A stretch of DNA of 28,676 nucleotides from a virus. The notes under the pieces are model-generated. The model saw only the letters and a program-made list of their open reading frames with translations. It was not told the DNA's origin and did not search any database. How positions within the stretch are numbered: position 1 is the first letter of the stretch; the number at the start of each line of letters is the position of its first letter. The position numbers and the translations under genes are program-made. Location: IMG/VR virus record IMGVR_UViG_3300031825_000379, positions 1-28,676 of that record. One strand, 5' to 3'. This document shows positions 1 to 7,170 of this stretch, piece after piece.

Positions 1-1296
1 CTACGAAGCGTCTGGCCTGGCCTTTTTTATTGTCGATGTACCGGAAACGTTCCGCTTTGACCCGGCAACCACCGCGTCCAGAGCATCCGCCACCACAGCA
101 TGCTGCCGGCCGCGTCCGAAGTACACATCCTGCGTCATCGACACCTGAGCGTGCCCCAGATGGTCCGCAGCCTGCCGCGCCGACAACCCTTCCTCGTCGA
201 TGATCGTGGCCACAGTCTTGCGGAACGTGTGACTGGTCACCCAGTCGAGCTCCAGGGCTACGCGCACCTGCCGCCACTGCCGCGACACCGTGTCCGGATC
301 GCGCAACGTGTCCACCGCCGACGGGAACACCATCAACCCGCGTTGCGGCCGCGCGCGCAGCATCTCCACCGCGAACCCCGGCAACGGCAACGTCCGCATG
401 CCGGCCGACGTCTTCGTCGTGTCCTCACGCACCAGCCCCACGCCGATCACACGCACCACCTTCCCGCAGATCCGCACCGTCCGCGCCTCGAGGTCCACAT
501 CCTTCCACCGGATGCCGAGCAACTCGCCGATGCGGCACCCGGTCGCGGCGAACAAGGTGATCACGTCGGCCAGGTCTGACGCTGCGCAGTACTGCGCCAC
601 CGTCGGAATCTGCCCTTCCCGCGACGTGGTCCGCAGCCCCTTGCGCTTCTGCTGCTCGGACAACACCACCGGACACGGCGCCGTCGAGTGACGCACATCG
701 TGGAGCACCTGGTTCAGCGTCTGCGCGTCCATGGCCTTGGCCGTCGCCTTCGCCTTCCGCTTGGTCGCCAGGTCCGACACCTCGCGCACCGGGTTGGCCT
801 GGATCGCGCCGAAGCGGACAGCCACCTTGAACATGCCCGACAGGATGGTGCGCACCTTCCTGGCCGTGGGCACGCCGTGCCGGTCGGCCATCTCCCGCAC
901 GAACCGGTCGATCCGCTGGGTGGTCGCCTCCCGGATGGTCTGGTTGCCCAGGCCCGCGACGATCCGAGCCGCCAGGCGGTCGTAGTCCTGCAGGGTGGCG
1001 GGGGAGCGGCCGCCGGCTTCGAGCTGGCGGCGGTACTCGGCCCACAGCACGTGCACCTTCGTCGTGGCGGTGATGTCGCCGTCCTGCGGTGTGGTGCGAT
1101 CGGTCAGTGCCTCGAGCAGGATCCGTTCGGCCACGGCGCCGGTCTTGTCCTTCGCGCCGAGGGGGGTGACGCGGTAGATCTTGCGGGTGACGCCGTCTGC
1201 GTCGCGGACGCGGCACGAGGCGCGCCAGCGCCCGTCGGGCAGCTGGGTGCGTTTGATGTTCCCGTGCGCCCCGATGGGCAGCGAGGGTCTGACCAT
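1..1296 (-). CDS. int: Tyrosine-type phage integrase
   Basis: A 431-residue site-specific recombinase that would insert and excise the phage at attP/attB. An N-terminal AP2-like/SAM-like arm-binding part (about residues 1-180) is followed by the catalytic domain. The full catalytic set is visible: R255 in ATGCRIGELLG, K295 in the beta-hairpin TTKTSAGMRTL, H356-x-x-R359 in SHTFRKT, H382 in DHLGHAQ and nucleophile Y392 in DVYFGR. The ATG at 1296 is chosen because GGAAGGAG lies just upstream; the reading frame stays open further upstream, but that stretch has no family-like sequence and would run back into the metalloprotease gene. It lies 25 bases after the metalloprotease gene on the same strand. 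The stop codon is the first three bases of the window, so the gene is complete. Length and motifs fit actinophage integrases well. Confidence 0.96.
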   Translation of the reverse strand: MVRPSLPIGAHGNIKRTQLPDGRWRASCRVRDADGVTRKIYRVTPLGAKDKTGAVAERILLEALTDRTTPQDGDITATTKVHVLWAEYRRQLEAGGRSPATLQDYDRLAARIVAGLGNQTIREATTQRIDRFVREMADRHGVPTARKVRTILSGMFKVAVRFGAIQANPVREVSDLATKRKAKATAKAMDAQTLNQVLHDVRHSTAPCPVVLSEQQKRKGLRTTSREGQIPTVAQYCAASDLADVITLFAATGCRIGELLGIRWKDVDLEARTVRICGKVVRVIGVGLVREDTTKTSAGMRTLPLPGFAVEMLRARPQRGLMVFPSAVDTLRDPDTVSRQWRQVRVALELDWVTSHTFRKTVATIIDEEGLSARQAADHLGHAQVSMTQDVYFGRGRQHAVVADALDAVVAGSKRNVSGTSTIKKARPDAS

Positions 1297-1321
1297 GGTT
1301 CTCCTTCCGGTTGGTGCGGCG

Positions 1322-1798
1322 TCAGGGCTGACGCCGCGTGATCTCCCGCTCGACGTAGTCGCGTTCGCGGGGCGTGAGGTGCTGGATGCGGGTCTCGAGC
1401 ACCTCCAGGTCGACCCAGAGTTCCTCGGCGGTGTCGTCGTTGACGCGTCCACGCGTCCACAGCAACGCGTCGACGAGGTGATCGAGTTCGATCAGCTGAC
1501 GCGCCGTGAGGCGCTCGACGACGCGCTCCTCCCGCGGCCCGAAGTACGGATGATCGGGCACTGGGCCGCGCTCGTAGTGTGTGAGCTCGTGGGTGAGGGT
1601 GCTTCGGCGCTCGGCCTGATTGCAGGTCTTGTCGATCTCGATGCCGCGTCGGGTGACGTGGCCGGCTGATCCTTCGGCGGGGTCGACGAAGTGCACCCGC
1701 AAGTGGGGGTGATGGTCCCGGATGTACCGCCATGGATGCCATTTCGATGACTTCACCATGGCGGTATTAGAACACCAGTTCGATGGATAATCTTTCAC
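1322..1798 (-). CDS. ImmA/IrrE-like HExxH metalloprotease
   Basis: A 158-residue predicted zinc peptidase. The motif HELTH at residues 70-74 gives the two zinc-binding histidines and the catalytic glutamate; acidic residues in REERVVERL (about 89-97) could give the third ligand. Small proteases of this kind sit beside integrase and repressor genes in many actinophages. In ICEBs1 the related ImmA cleaves the repressor ImmR. By analogy (inference) it may destroy the repressor encoded at 3539-4159. The start is uncertain: the GTG at 1798 has a weak GGGGG upstream, while the ATG at 1759 (MVKSSKWHPW) has no visible ribosome site but begins where the family-like sequence begins. It is separated from the upstream lysogeny genes by 88 bases and so may have its own promoter. 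Confidence 0.85.
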   Translation of the reverse strand: MKDYPSNWCSNTAMVKSSKWHPWRYIRDHHPHLRVHFVDPAEGSAGHVTRRGIEIDKTCNQAERRSTLTHELTHYERGPVPDHPYFGPREERVVERLTARQLIELDHLVDALLWTRGRVNDDTAEELWVDLEVLETRIQHLTPRERDYVEREITRRQP

Positions 1799-1853
1799 TA
1801 ACCCCCAAATTCACCCAAAAGGGACCACGAAACCCCACGTCAACGCATGGGTG

Positions 1854-1876
1854 ACTCGCGACACGCCGACTCGCGA
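1854..1876. repeat. Direct repeat of ACTCGCGA in the gap upstream of the metalloprotease
   Basis: ACTCGCGA occurs at 1854-1861 and again at 1869-1876, a 15-base period, in the 88-base gap between the 380-aa gene and the metalloprotease. Each copy contains the palindrome TCGCGA. It may be a protein-binding site in the metalloprotease promoter. On the minus strand a TTGACG lies in the same gap but no good -10 follows it. Function is unknown. Confidence 0.3.
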
Positions 1877-1886
1877 AGGTGAGTGA

Positions 1887-3029
1887 CTATCCAGGCAGTC
1901 TCAGCGGTCCGAAACCCACCGGGTTATCAACGCGTAGGTGGCTCCCAGCCCGCGTCACGACGCCTTGGAGTTGGACTGTCTCAGAGTCGGTCATCCATTT
2001 GGTTACGAGATCGAGCGGTGTATTGGTCAAGCGAGCTTCCACAGCGCACAGACGCCCATGGCGGGTGGTGTGAATAGTCGCGTAGACGACAGGGTTATCG
2101 GGGAACTTTGTCACCGTCACGATGGGACCCGTCATGATGTTGAACTCACGCTTCGAGGCGCTCTTGAGTCGCCGGGATGTCTCCACAAGCTTGCTCTTGG
2201 CGTCGGCCGGCACGCTGACAGCAGTAGGCGCGCTTGCCGGTGGAGAACATGCTGGGGCCCACTCGAAGCGGGTCTCGAATTCACTTACGGCATCGTCGTC
2301 GAGGACGCGGGTCACTGCTGACACAAACTCCCTCGTGACACCAGCAGATACCAACTCCATCACCTGGTCGCCACGAGGCAGTGGCTCGGGGGTGAGGACG
2401 TGCGTGTGTAGCGCCAACATCGCTTCCGCGAAGGTTCGGGTCATACGACGCTCTGCAGATTCGGGCCGACCGAGAGTCTGGAGCTCCATCCCCTCGAAGG
2501 GGCCTTCGAAGTCGCTGGGTTGTTCGGGTTCGCTCAGCCGCACATACACCGGGATCATGTACGAGCCACGTTCCGTATGACCCATGCGGACACTCTCGGC
2601 AACAGCGTCACCGATTCTGGAGTACGAGCCTGCGATCTCTGATCGGAGCTTAACGGCGGCTGTGGCTGCGCTTCGAAACATCAGACGAGCGGATTCCAGC
2701 ATCGCTGCGCCGGCATTCAGCGGGATGGTGTCGACGATAACGAAATCGTTCGCAGCCCGAAGGACAGTGACGTCGGTATCCCACAGACGAAGCGCACGAT
2801 CGATCGCGGACTCGGCCTGTTGATGCGCCTCTGCGAGGCGTCGCACAACACCTGAGTAGGCGGTCTCGTCATCCTCTAGCGTGCGCACGAGCGCGAGCCG
2901 ACGGCTATCGCCTTCGCTAGAATCATCGAGCTGCCACATCCACCCCGCGGATCCTTCGGACACCTGGCGCCATCCATGGAGGCGCATCCATGCCTTGGCG
3001 TGGTCGACGAGTGAACTCGTTTCCGTCAT
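1887..3029 (-). CDS. Conserved-type hypothetical protein, 380 aa, coupled to a DUF4365 gene
   Basis: No known function recognised. The 380-residue protein has no membrane segment or signal peptide and looks cytosolic. Its N-terminal third is mixed alpha/beta with a conserved-looking W-rich start (HGWRQ, GWMWQL). A central block (about 90-170) contains FVIVDTIPLNAG, then SARLMFRSAATAAVKLRSEI and GHTERGSYMIPVYV. The C-terminal part (about 275-380) is beta-rich and ends in FGPLRLPG. Its ATG overlaps the stop of the upstream DUF4365 gene (ATGA, bases 3026-3029), so the two are translated together. Base composition is noticeably less GC-rich than the replication and virion genes, which suggests separate acquisition. 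Expression together with the repressor implies a role in the lysogen, for example defence against other phages or exclusion, but this is inference. Confidence 0.85.
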   Translation of the reverse strand: MTETSSLVDHAKAWMRLHGWRQVSEGSAGWMWQLDDSSEGDSRRLALVRTLEDDETAYSGVVRRLAEAHQQAESAIDRALRLWDTDVTVLRAANDFVIVDTIPLNAGAAMLESARLMFRSAATAAVKLRSEIAGSYSRIGDAVAESVRMGHTERGSYMIPVYVRLSEPEQPSDFEGPFEGMELQTLGRPESAERRMTRTFAEAMLALHTHVLTPEPLPRGDQVMELVSAGVTREFVSAVTRVLDDDAVSEFETRFEWAPACSPPASAPTAVSVPADAKSKLVETSRRLKSASKREFNIMTGPIVTVTKFPDNPVVYATIHTTRHGRLCAVEARLTNTPLDLVTKWMTDSETVQLQGVVTRAGSHLRVDNPVGFGPLRLPG

Positions 3030-3538
3030 GACGCAACCTCCTCTCCGAAGGCACCAAACTCGCTCGACAGGTCAGCATGCCACTTCTCCAGGGTGGCGGA
3101 CTGAAATCGATTGCCGATGGGGATATGAATCGACTTCGCGGTGGAGGTTTTGTCGAATCGCTCCCAGTATGCGTGAGTGTTGTGGACGGTGTCTTGCGTC
3201 CGGTAGTCCACCCATCCACTTCGCAACTTCGGGACTACGACGAGGACTACGTAGACCGGAATGTGGCAGCGCTGCCACTTCCTTATCCACGAGTCCTCAA
3301 GGGACACAGTGAATCCTGACTTTGTGGACTTGGGGCTCTCGGTGCACTTGAGTTGCACGCGCACGTCTGCTTCCTCGAACTCGACGGTCGCATCGATTGC
3401 ATGCACGTCGGAGTCCTGTTCGGTGGCCTTCACTGCGCAGCCTGCATGGGCGCACAGGGAGTACAGGTACGAGAGGCTGTATCGAGACTTGGATTGGTCG
3501 ATGCCCAGACCAAAGTCACTCACCGGATGCAGGTTCAT
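3026..3538 (-). CDS. DUF4365-like protein with PD-(D/E)XK-type nuclease signature
   Basis: A 170-residue protein with the layout of the DUF4365 family: an N-terminal helix (YSLSYLYSLCAHAGC), then an acidic strand (DVHAIDATVEF, D49) and VRVQLKCTESP, giving Q62-x-K64. The D...QxK arrangement is the usual active-site pattern of this PD-(D/E)XK-related family, so nuclease activity is plausible but not shown. DUF4365 domains turn up repeatedly in predicted defence genes. The ATG at 3538 directly follows the TAG of the repressor (3539-3541), and the gene's own stop overlaps the start of the 380-aa gene, so the three read as one coupled unit. No independent ribosome site is needed, because the upstream coding end is adjacent. 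Family assignment is by pattern, not by search. Confidence 0.75.
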   Translation of the reverse strand: MNLHPVSDFGLGIDQSKSRYSLSYLYSLCAHAGCAVKATEQDSDVHAIDATVEFEEADVRVQLKCTESPKSTKSGFTVSLEDSWIRKWQRCHIPVYVVLVVVPKLRSGWVDYRTQDTVHNTHAYWERFDKTSTAKSIHIPIGNRFQSATLEKWHADLSSEFGAFGEEVAS

Positions 3539-4159
3539 CTATGCCCCGTTCTCGGGGCCGTCAGGATCGGGATGTTCACCAGGTTCCGTCTCGACCTGTC
3601 GTCGCCGACGCTCCCTCGTCACGTATGCGCGAGAGGCGAGGGGCTCCTGGGTCTCATTCTTCCTACCTTCTTCGTAGACAGTAGATGGTTTGCTCGTTGA
3701 AACAGCCGCGTCGTCTTCCTCCTCCCTGCGGAGCTCGACAACGTTGAAGCCTTGATCCGGCGAATCCAAGTCCTCAGCCTTGCCCTGCTCCTCCAGTTGA
3801 TCGATGCGCTGCTGCTGGGCCACCAATGTCCGTAAGAGCGCAATTGCTACCCGCCGTTCGTCAAGGCCCAACTCATCAACCCCTGGTGGAAGGTCATCGG
3901 CGAACGGGCGGCCCTTCGGCTTGCGTCCCGCTGCTTCCAGCGCCACCCGTTCCGGTACGCCGGCAAGCCATGCCAGCGCGCGGAGGGTGCGTAGTGATGG
4001 ATTCGACTTGTAGGTCCCATTGCGGATCTGGTTGATCGTGGTGTGCACGATCTTGTGGCCGCCCCTGCGTGCGATGTCCTCGAGCTCGCGACCGCTGGCC
4101 CCATCATGTCGCTCGACCGCCAGGTCTATCAGCTCGTTTAACGACTGTGGTTTCTTCAC
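3539..4159 (-). CDS. HTH immunity repressor (putative)
   Basis: A 206-residue protein with an N-terminal helix-turn-helix domain (about residues 5-75: SGRELEDIARRGGHKIVHTT, then INQIRNGTYKSNPSLRTLRA) and a long charged, proline- and glutamate-rich C-terminal half with a coiled-coil stretch (LLRTLVAQQQRIDQLEEQGK). Position (first gene of the leftward block, divergent from a Cro-like gene, with repeated operator half-sites between) makes it the likely lysogeny repressor. The GTG at 4159 is the only reasonable start: an in-frame TAG lies two codons upstream and the protein contains no internal methionine. GGAGGGG lies about 14 bases upstream, slightly far. The unstructured C-terminal tail replaces the peptidase domain of lambda CI, so inactivation may instead use the nearby metalloprotease. 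Confidence 0.8.
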   Translation of the reverse strand: MKKPQSLNELIDLAVERHDGASGRELEDIARRGGHKIVHTTINQIRNGTYKSNPSLRTLRALAWLAGVPERVALEAAGRKPKGRPFADDLPPGVDELGLDERRVAIALLRTLVAQQQRIDQLEEQGKAEDLDSPDQGFNVVELRREEEDDAAVSTSKPSTVYEEGRKNETQEPLASRAYVTRERRRRQVETEPGEHPDPDGPENGA

Positions 4160-4216
4160 GACCTAGACAGTCCCCTCCGGTCATCTGCTCGTACCAGAAC
4201 GCGCAGCGAATTTCGT

Positions 4217-4310
4217 GACAAGTAGTGGATTCATCATTGCAGCACGATGCATGCAGCTTGCACTTGTCGTGTTGACAAGTAGGTGATGTGCGATGTTAAA
4301 TCCACTTGTC
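4217..4310. promoter_or_regulatory. Repressor operator cluster (four GACAAGT half-sites)
   Basis: The gap between the divergent repressor and Cro-like genes has four copies of one 7-mer: GACAAGT at 4217-4223 and 4274-4280, and its complement ACTTGTC at 4262-4268 and 4304-4310. The inner two form a perfect palindrome with a 5-base spacer (4262-4280). The outer copies extend to GTGACAAGT on their respective strands. The inner palindrome covers the -35 of the rightward promoter, and the last site sits at its start point, so binding would block early transcription. Which protein binds (repressor, Cro-like protein or both) is not visible. Confidence 0.75.
4272..4301 (+). promoter_or_regulatory. 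Rightward early promoter
   Basis: A consensus TTGACA (4272-4277) is followed after 18 bases by TTAAAT (4296-4301), a reasonable sigma-70 type -10. The start point would be near 4307. The -35 lies inside the inner operator palindrome. It would drive the Cro-like gene and the long coupled early operon. Confidence 0.6.
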
Positions 4311-4374
4311 ACAGCGAAGAGTGGAGGGCAGGATGGGACGAGCAAGGCCACCGAAGATCCGGAGGGAAGTCTGG

Positions 4375-4641
4375 ATGAAAGTGAAAGACCCAGGTCAGAT
4401 CCGACGCTGGCGTAAGCAGAGGCACTACACGCAGCGTGAGCTCGCCTACCTGGTCCGTCGCACCCAGGCCACAATCTGGCAGATCGAAGCGGGGCGTCTG
4501 ACCAACATCAGCGAAGACCTCGCCGTAGCTATCGCGGCCCGCCTCGATGTGCCATGGGAGGACCTTTTCACCGCACATGAGTCCGTTCTCGTGCCCACGA
4601 TGGAAAGCGCTGTTAACTCCGAACACCGAGTGCCGGCATGA
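4375..4641 (+). CDS. Small Xre-family HTH regulator (Cro-like)
   Basis: An 88-residue Xre/Cro-type DNA-binding protein. The helix-turn-helix is clear: RRWRKQRHYTQRELAYLVRR, TQATIWQIEAGR, then SEDLAVAIAARLDVPWEDLF. It is the first gene right of the operator region and divergent from the repressor, the classic position of Cro. The ATG at 4375 is preferred because GGAGG lies 9 bases upstream. An ATG at 4333 with GGAGGG only 4 bases away would add 14 residues (MGRARPPKIRREVW), which are basic and could be genuine. The stop overlaps an ATG at 4638 (ATGA), but the next gene probably starts further on. Confidence 0.85.
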   Translation: MKVKDPGQIRRWRKQRHYTQRELAYLVRRTQATIWQIEAGRLTNISEDLAVAIAARLDVPWEDLFTAHESVLVPTMESAVNSEHRVPA

Positions 4642-4653
4642 GCGCACAAAAAA

Positions 4654-4680
4654 GGACCGCCCCGGTGCAACGAGGCGGCC
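4654..4680 (+). other. Leader hairpin before the first early genes
   Basis: GG-CCGCC (4654-4661, with a bulged A at 4656) can pair with GGCGG-CC (4674-4680), leaving a 12-base loop. It lies between the Cro-like stop and the ATG at 4710. There is no T tract after it, so it looks more like a messenger-stability or translation element than a terminator. If translation began at the ATG at 4638 it would be inside coding sequence. Confidence 0.35.
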
Positions 4681-4709
4681 CAGCACCCACCAACCGGAAG
4701 GAAAAGCAG

Positions 4710-5000
4710 ATGCAGACCAAGACTAACAGCGACGACCTCGCCACCACCATCGGAGACCTCGTCAACTTCTTCGGCCTCCACGTCGTCAACGCCATGTACT
4801 TCGCCGCCACCAGCGCATGGAGCGTCACCATCCACGTCGACGACCGCTTCAGCCACGGCCTCACCGAGGTGCACGGCGACATCCGCGTCATTCGCGCCGA
4901 CGGCGAAACCCTCCGCGAGGCACTGGACATGGCGCACAGCATCTTCCGCGCCGCCAGCCCCAACCACGAAGCCACCACGGCGGTCCGCGATGCGTCGTAA
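4710..5000 (+). CDS. Hypothetical protein, 96 aa
   Basis: Not recognised. An alpha/beta protein with a helical start (DDLATTIGDLVNFFGLHVVN), a strand pair (WSVTIHVDDRF) and a C-terminal helix (LREALDMAHSIFRAA). The ATG at 4710 is chosen because ACCGGAAGGA lies 7 bases upstream. The in-frame ATG at 4638, which overlaps the previous stop, would add a basic, proline-rich 24-residue tail without obvious structure and would put the hairpin at 4654-4680 inside the gene. It heads the early operon. Confidence 0.7.
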   Translation: MQTKTNSDDLATTIGDLVNFFGLHVVNAMYFAATSAWSVTIHVDDRFSHGLTEVHGDIRVIRADGETLREALDMAHSIFRAASPNHEATTAVRDAS

Positions 5001-5151
5001 CTGCACCTGCGCCGGACCGGCACCCGGATGGCCCCAGCACGAACCCTTCTGCGGGCAGCCGGAAGACGACGACACCTACAGCTACCGCGGCGACCGCGAG
5101 CACCACTCCGAACTTCTCGCCGATGCCGACCGAGAGGAAGTCACCCGATGA
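4990..5151 (+). CDS. Small cysteine-containing protein, 53 aa
   Basis: A short gene overlapping the previous one by 11 bases and sharing ATGA with the next (5148-5151). The product begins MRRNCTCAGPAPGW and continues QHEPFCG, so it has C-x-C, a histidine and a third cysteine within 20 residues: a possible small metal-binding knuckle. The C-terminal half is acidic and polar (EDDDTYSYRGDREHH). Tight coupling on both sides supports it being real. Function is unknown. Confidence 0.65.
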   Translation: MRRNCTCAGPAPGWPQHEPFCGQPEDDDTYSYRGDREHHSELLADADREEVTR

Positions 5152-5384
5152 CGCTACAGCCCAACGTGATCGCACGCCTCGACCAGCTCGGCGGCAAGTA
5201 CCGAATCCGCCACGTCAACCACATCCCCAATCCTGCGCCCGCCGGAGACCATTGGGCAGTTCACGCTGTCTTCACCACCACCGTCGGTGTCAACGACTTC
5301 CTGCTCGACACGTTCGCCACACACGGCGATGCCATCGACTTCGTAGTCGCCAAGCTCGGCGAGCTGGAGGTGCTGGCCTCGTGA
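5148..5384 (+). CDS. Hypothetical protein, 78 aa
   Basis: Not recognised. A small alpha/beta protein (MTLQPNVIARLDQLGGKYRI, then WAVHAVFTTTVGVNDFLLD, then GDAIDFVVAKLGELEVLAS) with no cysteines or membrane segment. It starts at an ATGA overlap with the 53-aa gene and ends in a GTGA overlap with the exonuclease gene, so it is translated as part of that unit. Its place just before the RecE-like nuclease suggests a recombination or early-metabolism accessory role, but nothing in the sequence shows this. Confidence 0.7.
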   Translation: MTLQPNVIARLDQLGGKYRIRHVNHIPNPAPAGDHWAVHAVFTTTVGVNDFLLDTFATHGDAIDFVVAKLGELEVLAS

Positions 5385-6268
5385 CCGCCACCCTGACCAT
5401 CGTCAAGCCGGGCCTCTACGACGGACTGCAGTCCGACGCCTACCACGCCGACCCTGTACCCGCCGGCTCTCTGTCCTCCACAGGCGCACGCAAACTGCTC
5501 GCCCCGTCCTGCCCAGCCCTGTTCAAGTACGAGCGCGACCACCCCCAGCCTCCGAAGAAGACCTTCGACTTCGGGCACGCCGCACACCAGCTCGTCCTCG
5601 GCGAGGGTCCGGAACTGCGCGAGATCCCCGATACGCTGCTCGCCACCAACGGAGCAGTCAGCACGAAGGACGCCAAGGCCTTCGTCGCCGAAGCACGCGC
5701 CAACGGCGCGGTGCCGCTCAAGCCCGATGACTACCAAGTCGTCCACGACATGGCTGCCGAGCTGCGCGCGCATCCGGTCGCCGGGCGCCTGTTCCGGCCC
5801 GGCGCCGGCAAGGCCGAGCAGTCCGGCTTCTGGCAGGACGAGAAGACCGGCATCTGGCGTCGGGTCCGCTTCGACTGGATCGTCAACCCACGCGACGGCC
5901 GTCGCCTGATCATCGCCGACTACAAGACCGCTCGCAGCGCCGAACCGAGCGAGTTCGCCCGCGCCGCCATCGACCACGGCTACCACCAGCAACACGCCTG
6001 GTACCTCGACGCCGCGCGCGCACTACGACTCGGCACCGACCCGCAGTTCGTGTTCGTCGTCCAGGAGAAGACACCGCCATACGTGGTGTCGGTGATCCAG
6101 CTCGACGAGACGTTCCGCCGCATCGGGGACTACCTGAACCGGCAGGCCCTCGACATCTACGAGCAGTGCACCCGCACCGACGTCTGGCCCGGCTACGCCG
6201 ACGACGTCGCCCTCACCCCACCGCCCGTCTGGTACGAGCGCAGCTTCGAAGAGGAGATCGCAGCGTGA
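5381..6268 (+). CDS. RecE-like PD-(D/E)XK exonuclease
   Basis: A 295-residue predicted 5'-3' dsDNA exonuclease of the RecE/DUF3799-like PD-(D/E)XK class. Visible motifs: TFDFGHAAHQLVLGE (about 61-75), an acidic residue in AEQSGFW (E146), D165 in RVRFDWIV, then D180-Y-K182 in LIIADYKTA, and the helix HGYHQQHAWYLDA (about 199-211) that carries the conserved glutamine. The GTG at 5381 overlaps the previous stop (GTGA). The next gene is a likely annealing protein and begins within this gene's stop, which is the standard exonuclease/annealase pairing for phage homologous recombination. The last 30 residues are proline- and glutamate-rich and probably not catalytic. Confidence 0.88.
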   Translation: MTATLTIVKPGLYDGLQSDAYHADPVPAGSLSSTGARKLLAPSCPALFKYERDHPQPPKKTFDFGHAAHQLVLGEGPELREIPDTLLATNGAVSTKDAKAFVAEARANGAVPLKPDDYQVVHDMAAELRAHPVAGRLFRPGAGKAEQSGFWQDEKTGIWRRVRFDWIVNPRDGRRLIIADYKTARSAEPSEFARAAIDHGYHQQHAWYLDAARALRLGTDPQFVFVVQEKTPPYVVSVIQLDETFRRIGDYLNRQALDIYEQCTRTDVWPGYADDVALTPPPVWYERSFEEEIAA

Positions 6269-7170
6269 CACAACGCATCGACATCGACCACCCAACGCCC
6301 GTGCCGGCACCCCGCGCCGAGTTCGTCGGCCAGGCAACCGCCATCGAACAGGCACGCGCGGTCGCCGAGGTCCAGGCCGCCATCGTCGTGGCCCAGCAGT
6401 GCCCCCGCAACGTCCATCAGGCCGTGGCCGCCATGCGCGAGTCCTGCTCCCAGCGCGGTCTGGCGGAGCGCGCGTTCTTCCGCTTTCCGCGCGCCGGGGG
6501 AGCGGTAACCGGCCCATCGATCCACCTCGCCCGCGAACTCGCCCGCTGCTGGGGAAACATCCAGTACGGCATCGCCGAGCTGCGTCGCGACGACGACGCA
6601 GGGCTGAGTGAGATGCAGGCCTACGCGTGGGATGTGCAGACGAACACCAGGTCGGCGCAGATCTTCATCGTCCCGCACAAGCGGGACACGAAGGACGGCG
6701 TCAAGAAGCTGACCGATATGCGGGATGTATACGAGAACAACGCCAACAACGGTGCTCGCCGCGTCCGTGAGGCGATCTTCGCGGTACTGCCGACATGGTT
6801 CACCGAGGAGGCGAAGGACCTGTGTTCGCAGACGCTCAAGGATGGCGGCGGTAAGCCGCTGTCGACGCGCATCGCGGACGCGGTGCGCCTATTCGGCGCG
6901 CTGGGGATCTCGCAGGACCAGCTCGAGCAGAAAGTCGGACGGCCCACTGAGAAGTGGACCGAGCATGACGTCGCGCAGATCGGTGTGACGTTCAAGTCGC
7001 TGCAGCGTGGCGAGGTCACCCGCGACGAGGAGTTCCCACCGCAGCGCGTGACTGCTGCGGAGCTGGTTGGTGAGGACGAGCCGCCGGCGCCGGAGCCGGC
7101 GCCTGAGCCTGACGCAGATGTCGATCGTTCGGATGAGGTCGCGGATCTGTTCGGGGGTGAGCAGGAATGA
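6265..7170 (+). CDS. Probable single-strand annealing recombinase partner
   Basis: A 301-residue protein that resembles a phage family always found beside RecE-like nucleases, with helical QARAVAEVQAAIVVAQQCPR, then SCSQRGLAERAFFRFPRAGG, TGPSIHLARELARCWGN and YENNANNGARRVREAIFAVL. It lacks the ordinary RecT signature as far as can be seen, so it may be a separate (Erf/Rad52-type or orphan) annealing lineage. The role is inferred mainly from synteny. The C-terminal 35 residues are an acidic, proline-rich tail (PPAPEPAPEPDADVD) ending in ADLFGGEQE, a short acidic-hydrophobic end such as is often used for protein contacts. The GTG start overlaps the nuclease stop (GTGA at 6265-6268). Confidence 0.7.
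   Translation: MTQRIDIDHPTPVPAPRAEFVGQATAIEQARAVAEVQAAIVVAQQCPRNVHQAVAAMRESCSQRGLAERAFFRFPRAGGAVTGPSIHLARELARCWGNIQYGIAELRRDDDAGLSEMQAYAWDVQTNTRSAQIFIVPHKRDTKDGVKKLTDMRDVYENNANNGARRVREAIFAVLPTWFTEEAKDLCSQTLKDGGGKPLSTRIADAVRLFGALGISQDQLEQKVGRPTEKWTEHDVAQIGVTFKSLQRGEVTRDEEFPPQRVTAAELVGEDEPPAPEPAPEPDADVDRSDEVADLFGGEQE

Noticed and set aside
1-60. Attachment site next to the integrase
   Set aside because: The window begins at the integrase stop codon. No tRNA-like or repeated core could be identified within it.
425-1216. 263-aa open frame inside the integrase gene (minus strand)
   Set aside because: Arginine/proline/glycine-rich text without motifs, a shadow of the integrase whose full catalytic set is in the other frame.
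4259-4276. TGCAC followed by CGT near the early promoter, resembling the late element
   Set aside because: Matches only part of the element, lacks TACYNT and overlaps the operator palindrome, which explains the sequence.
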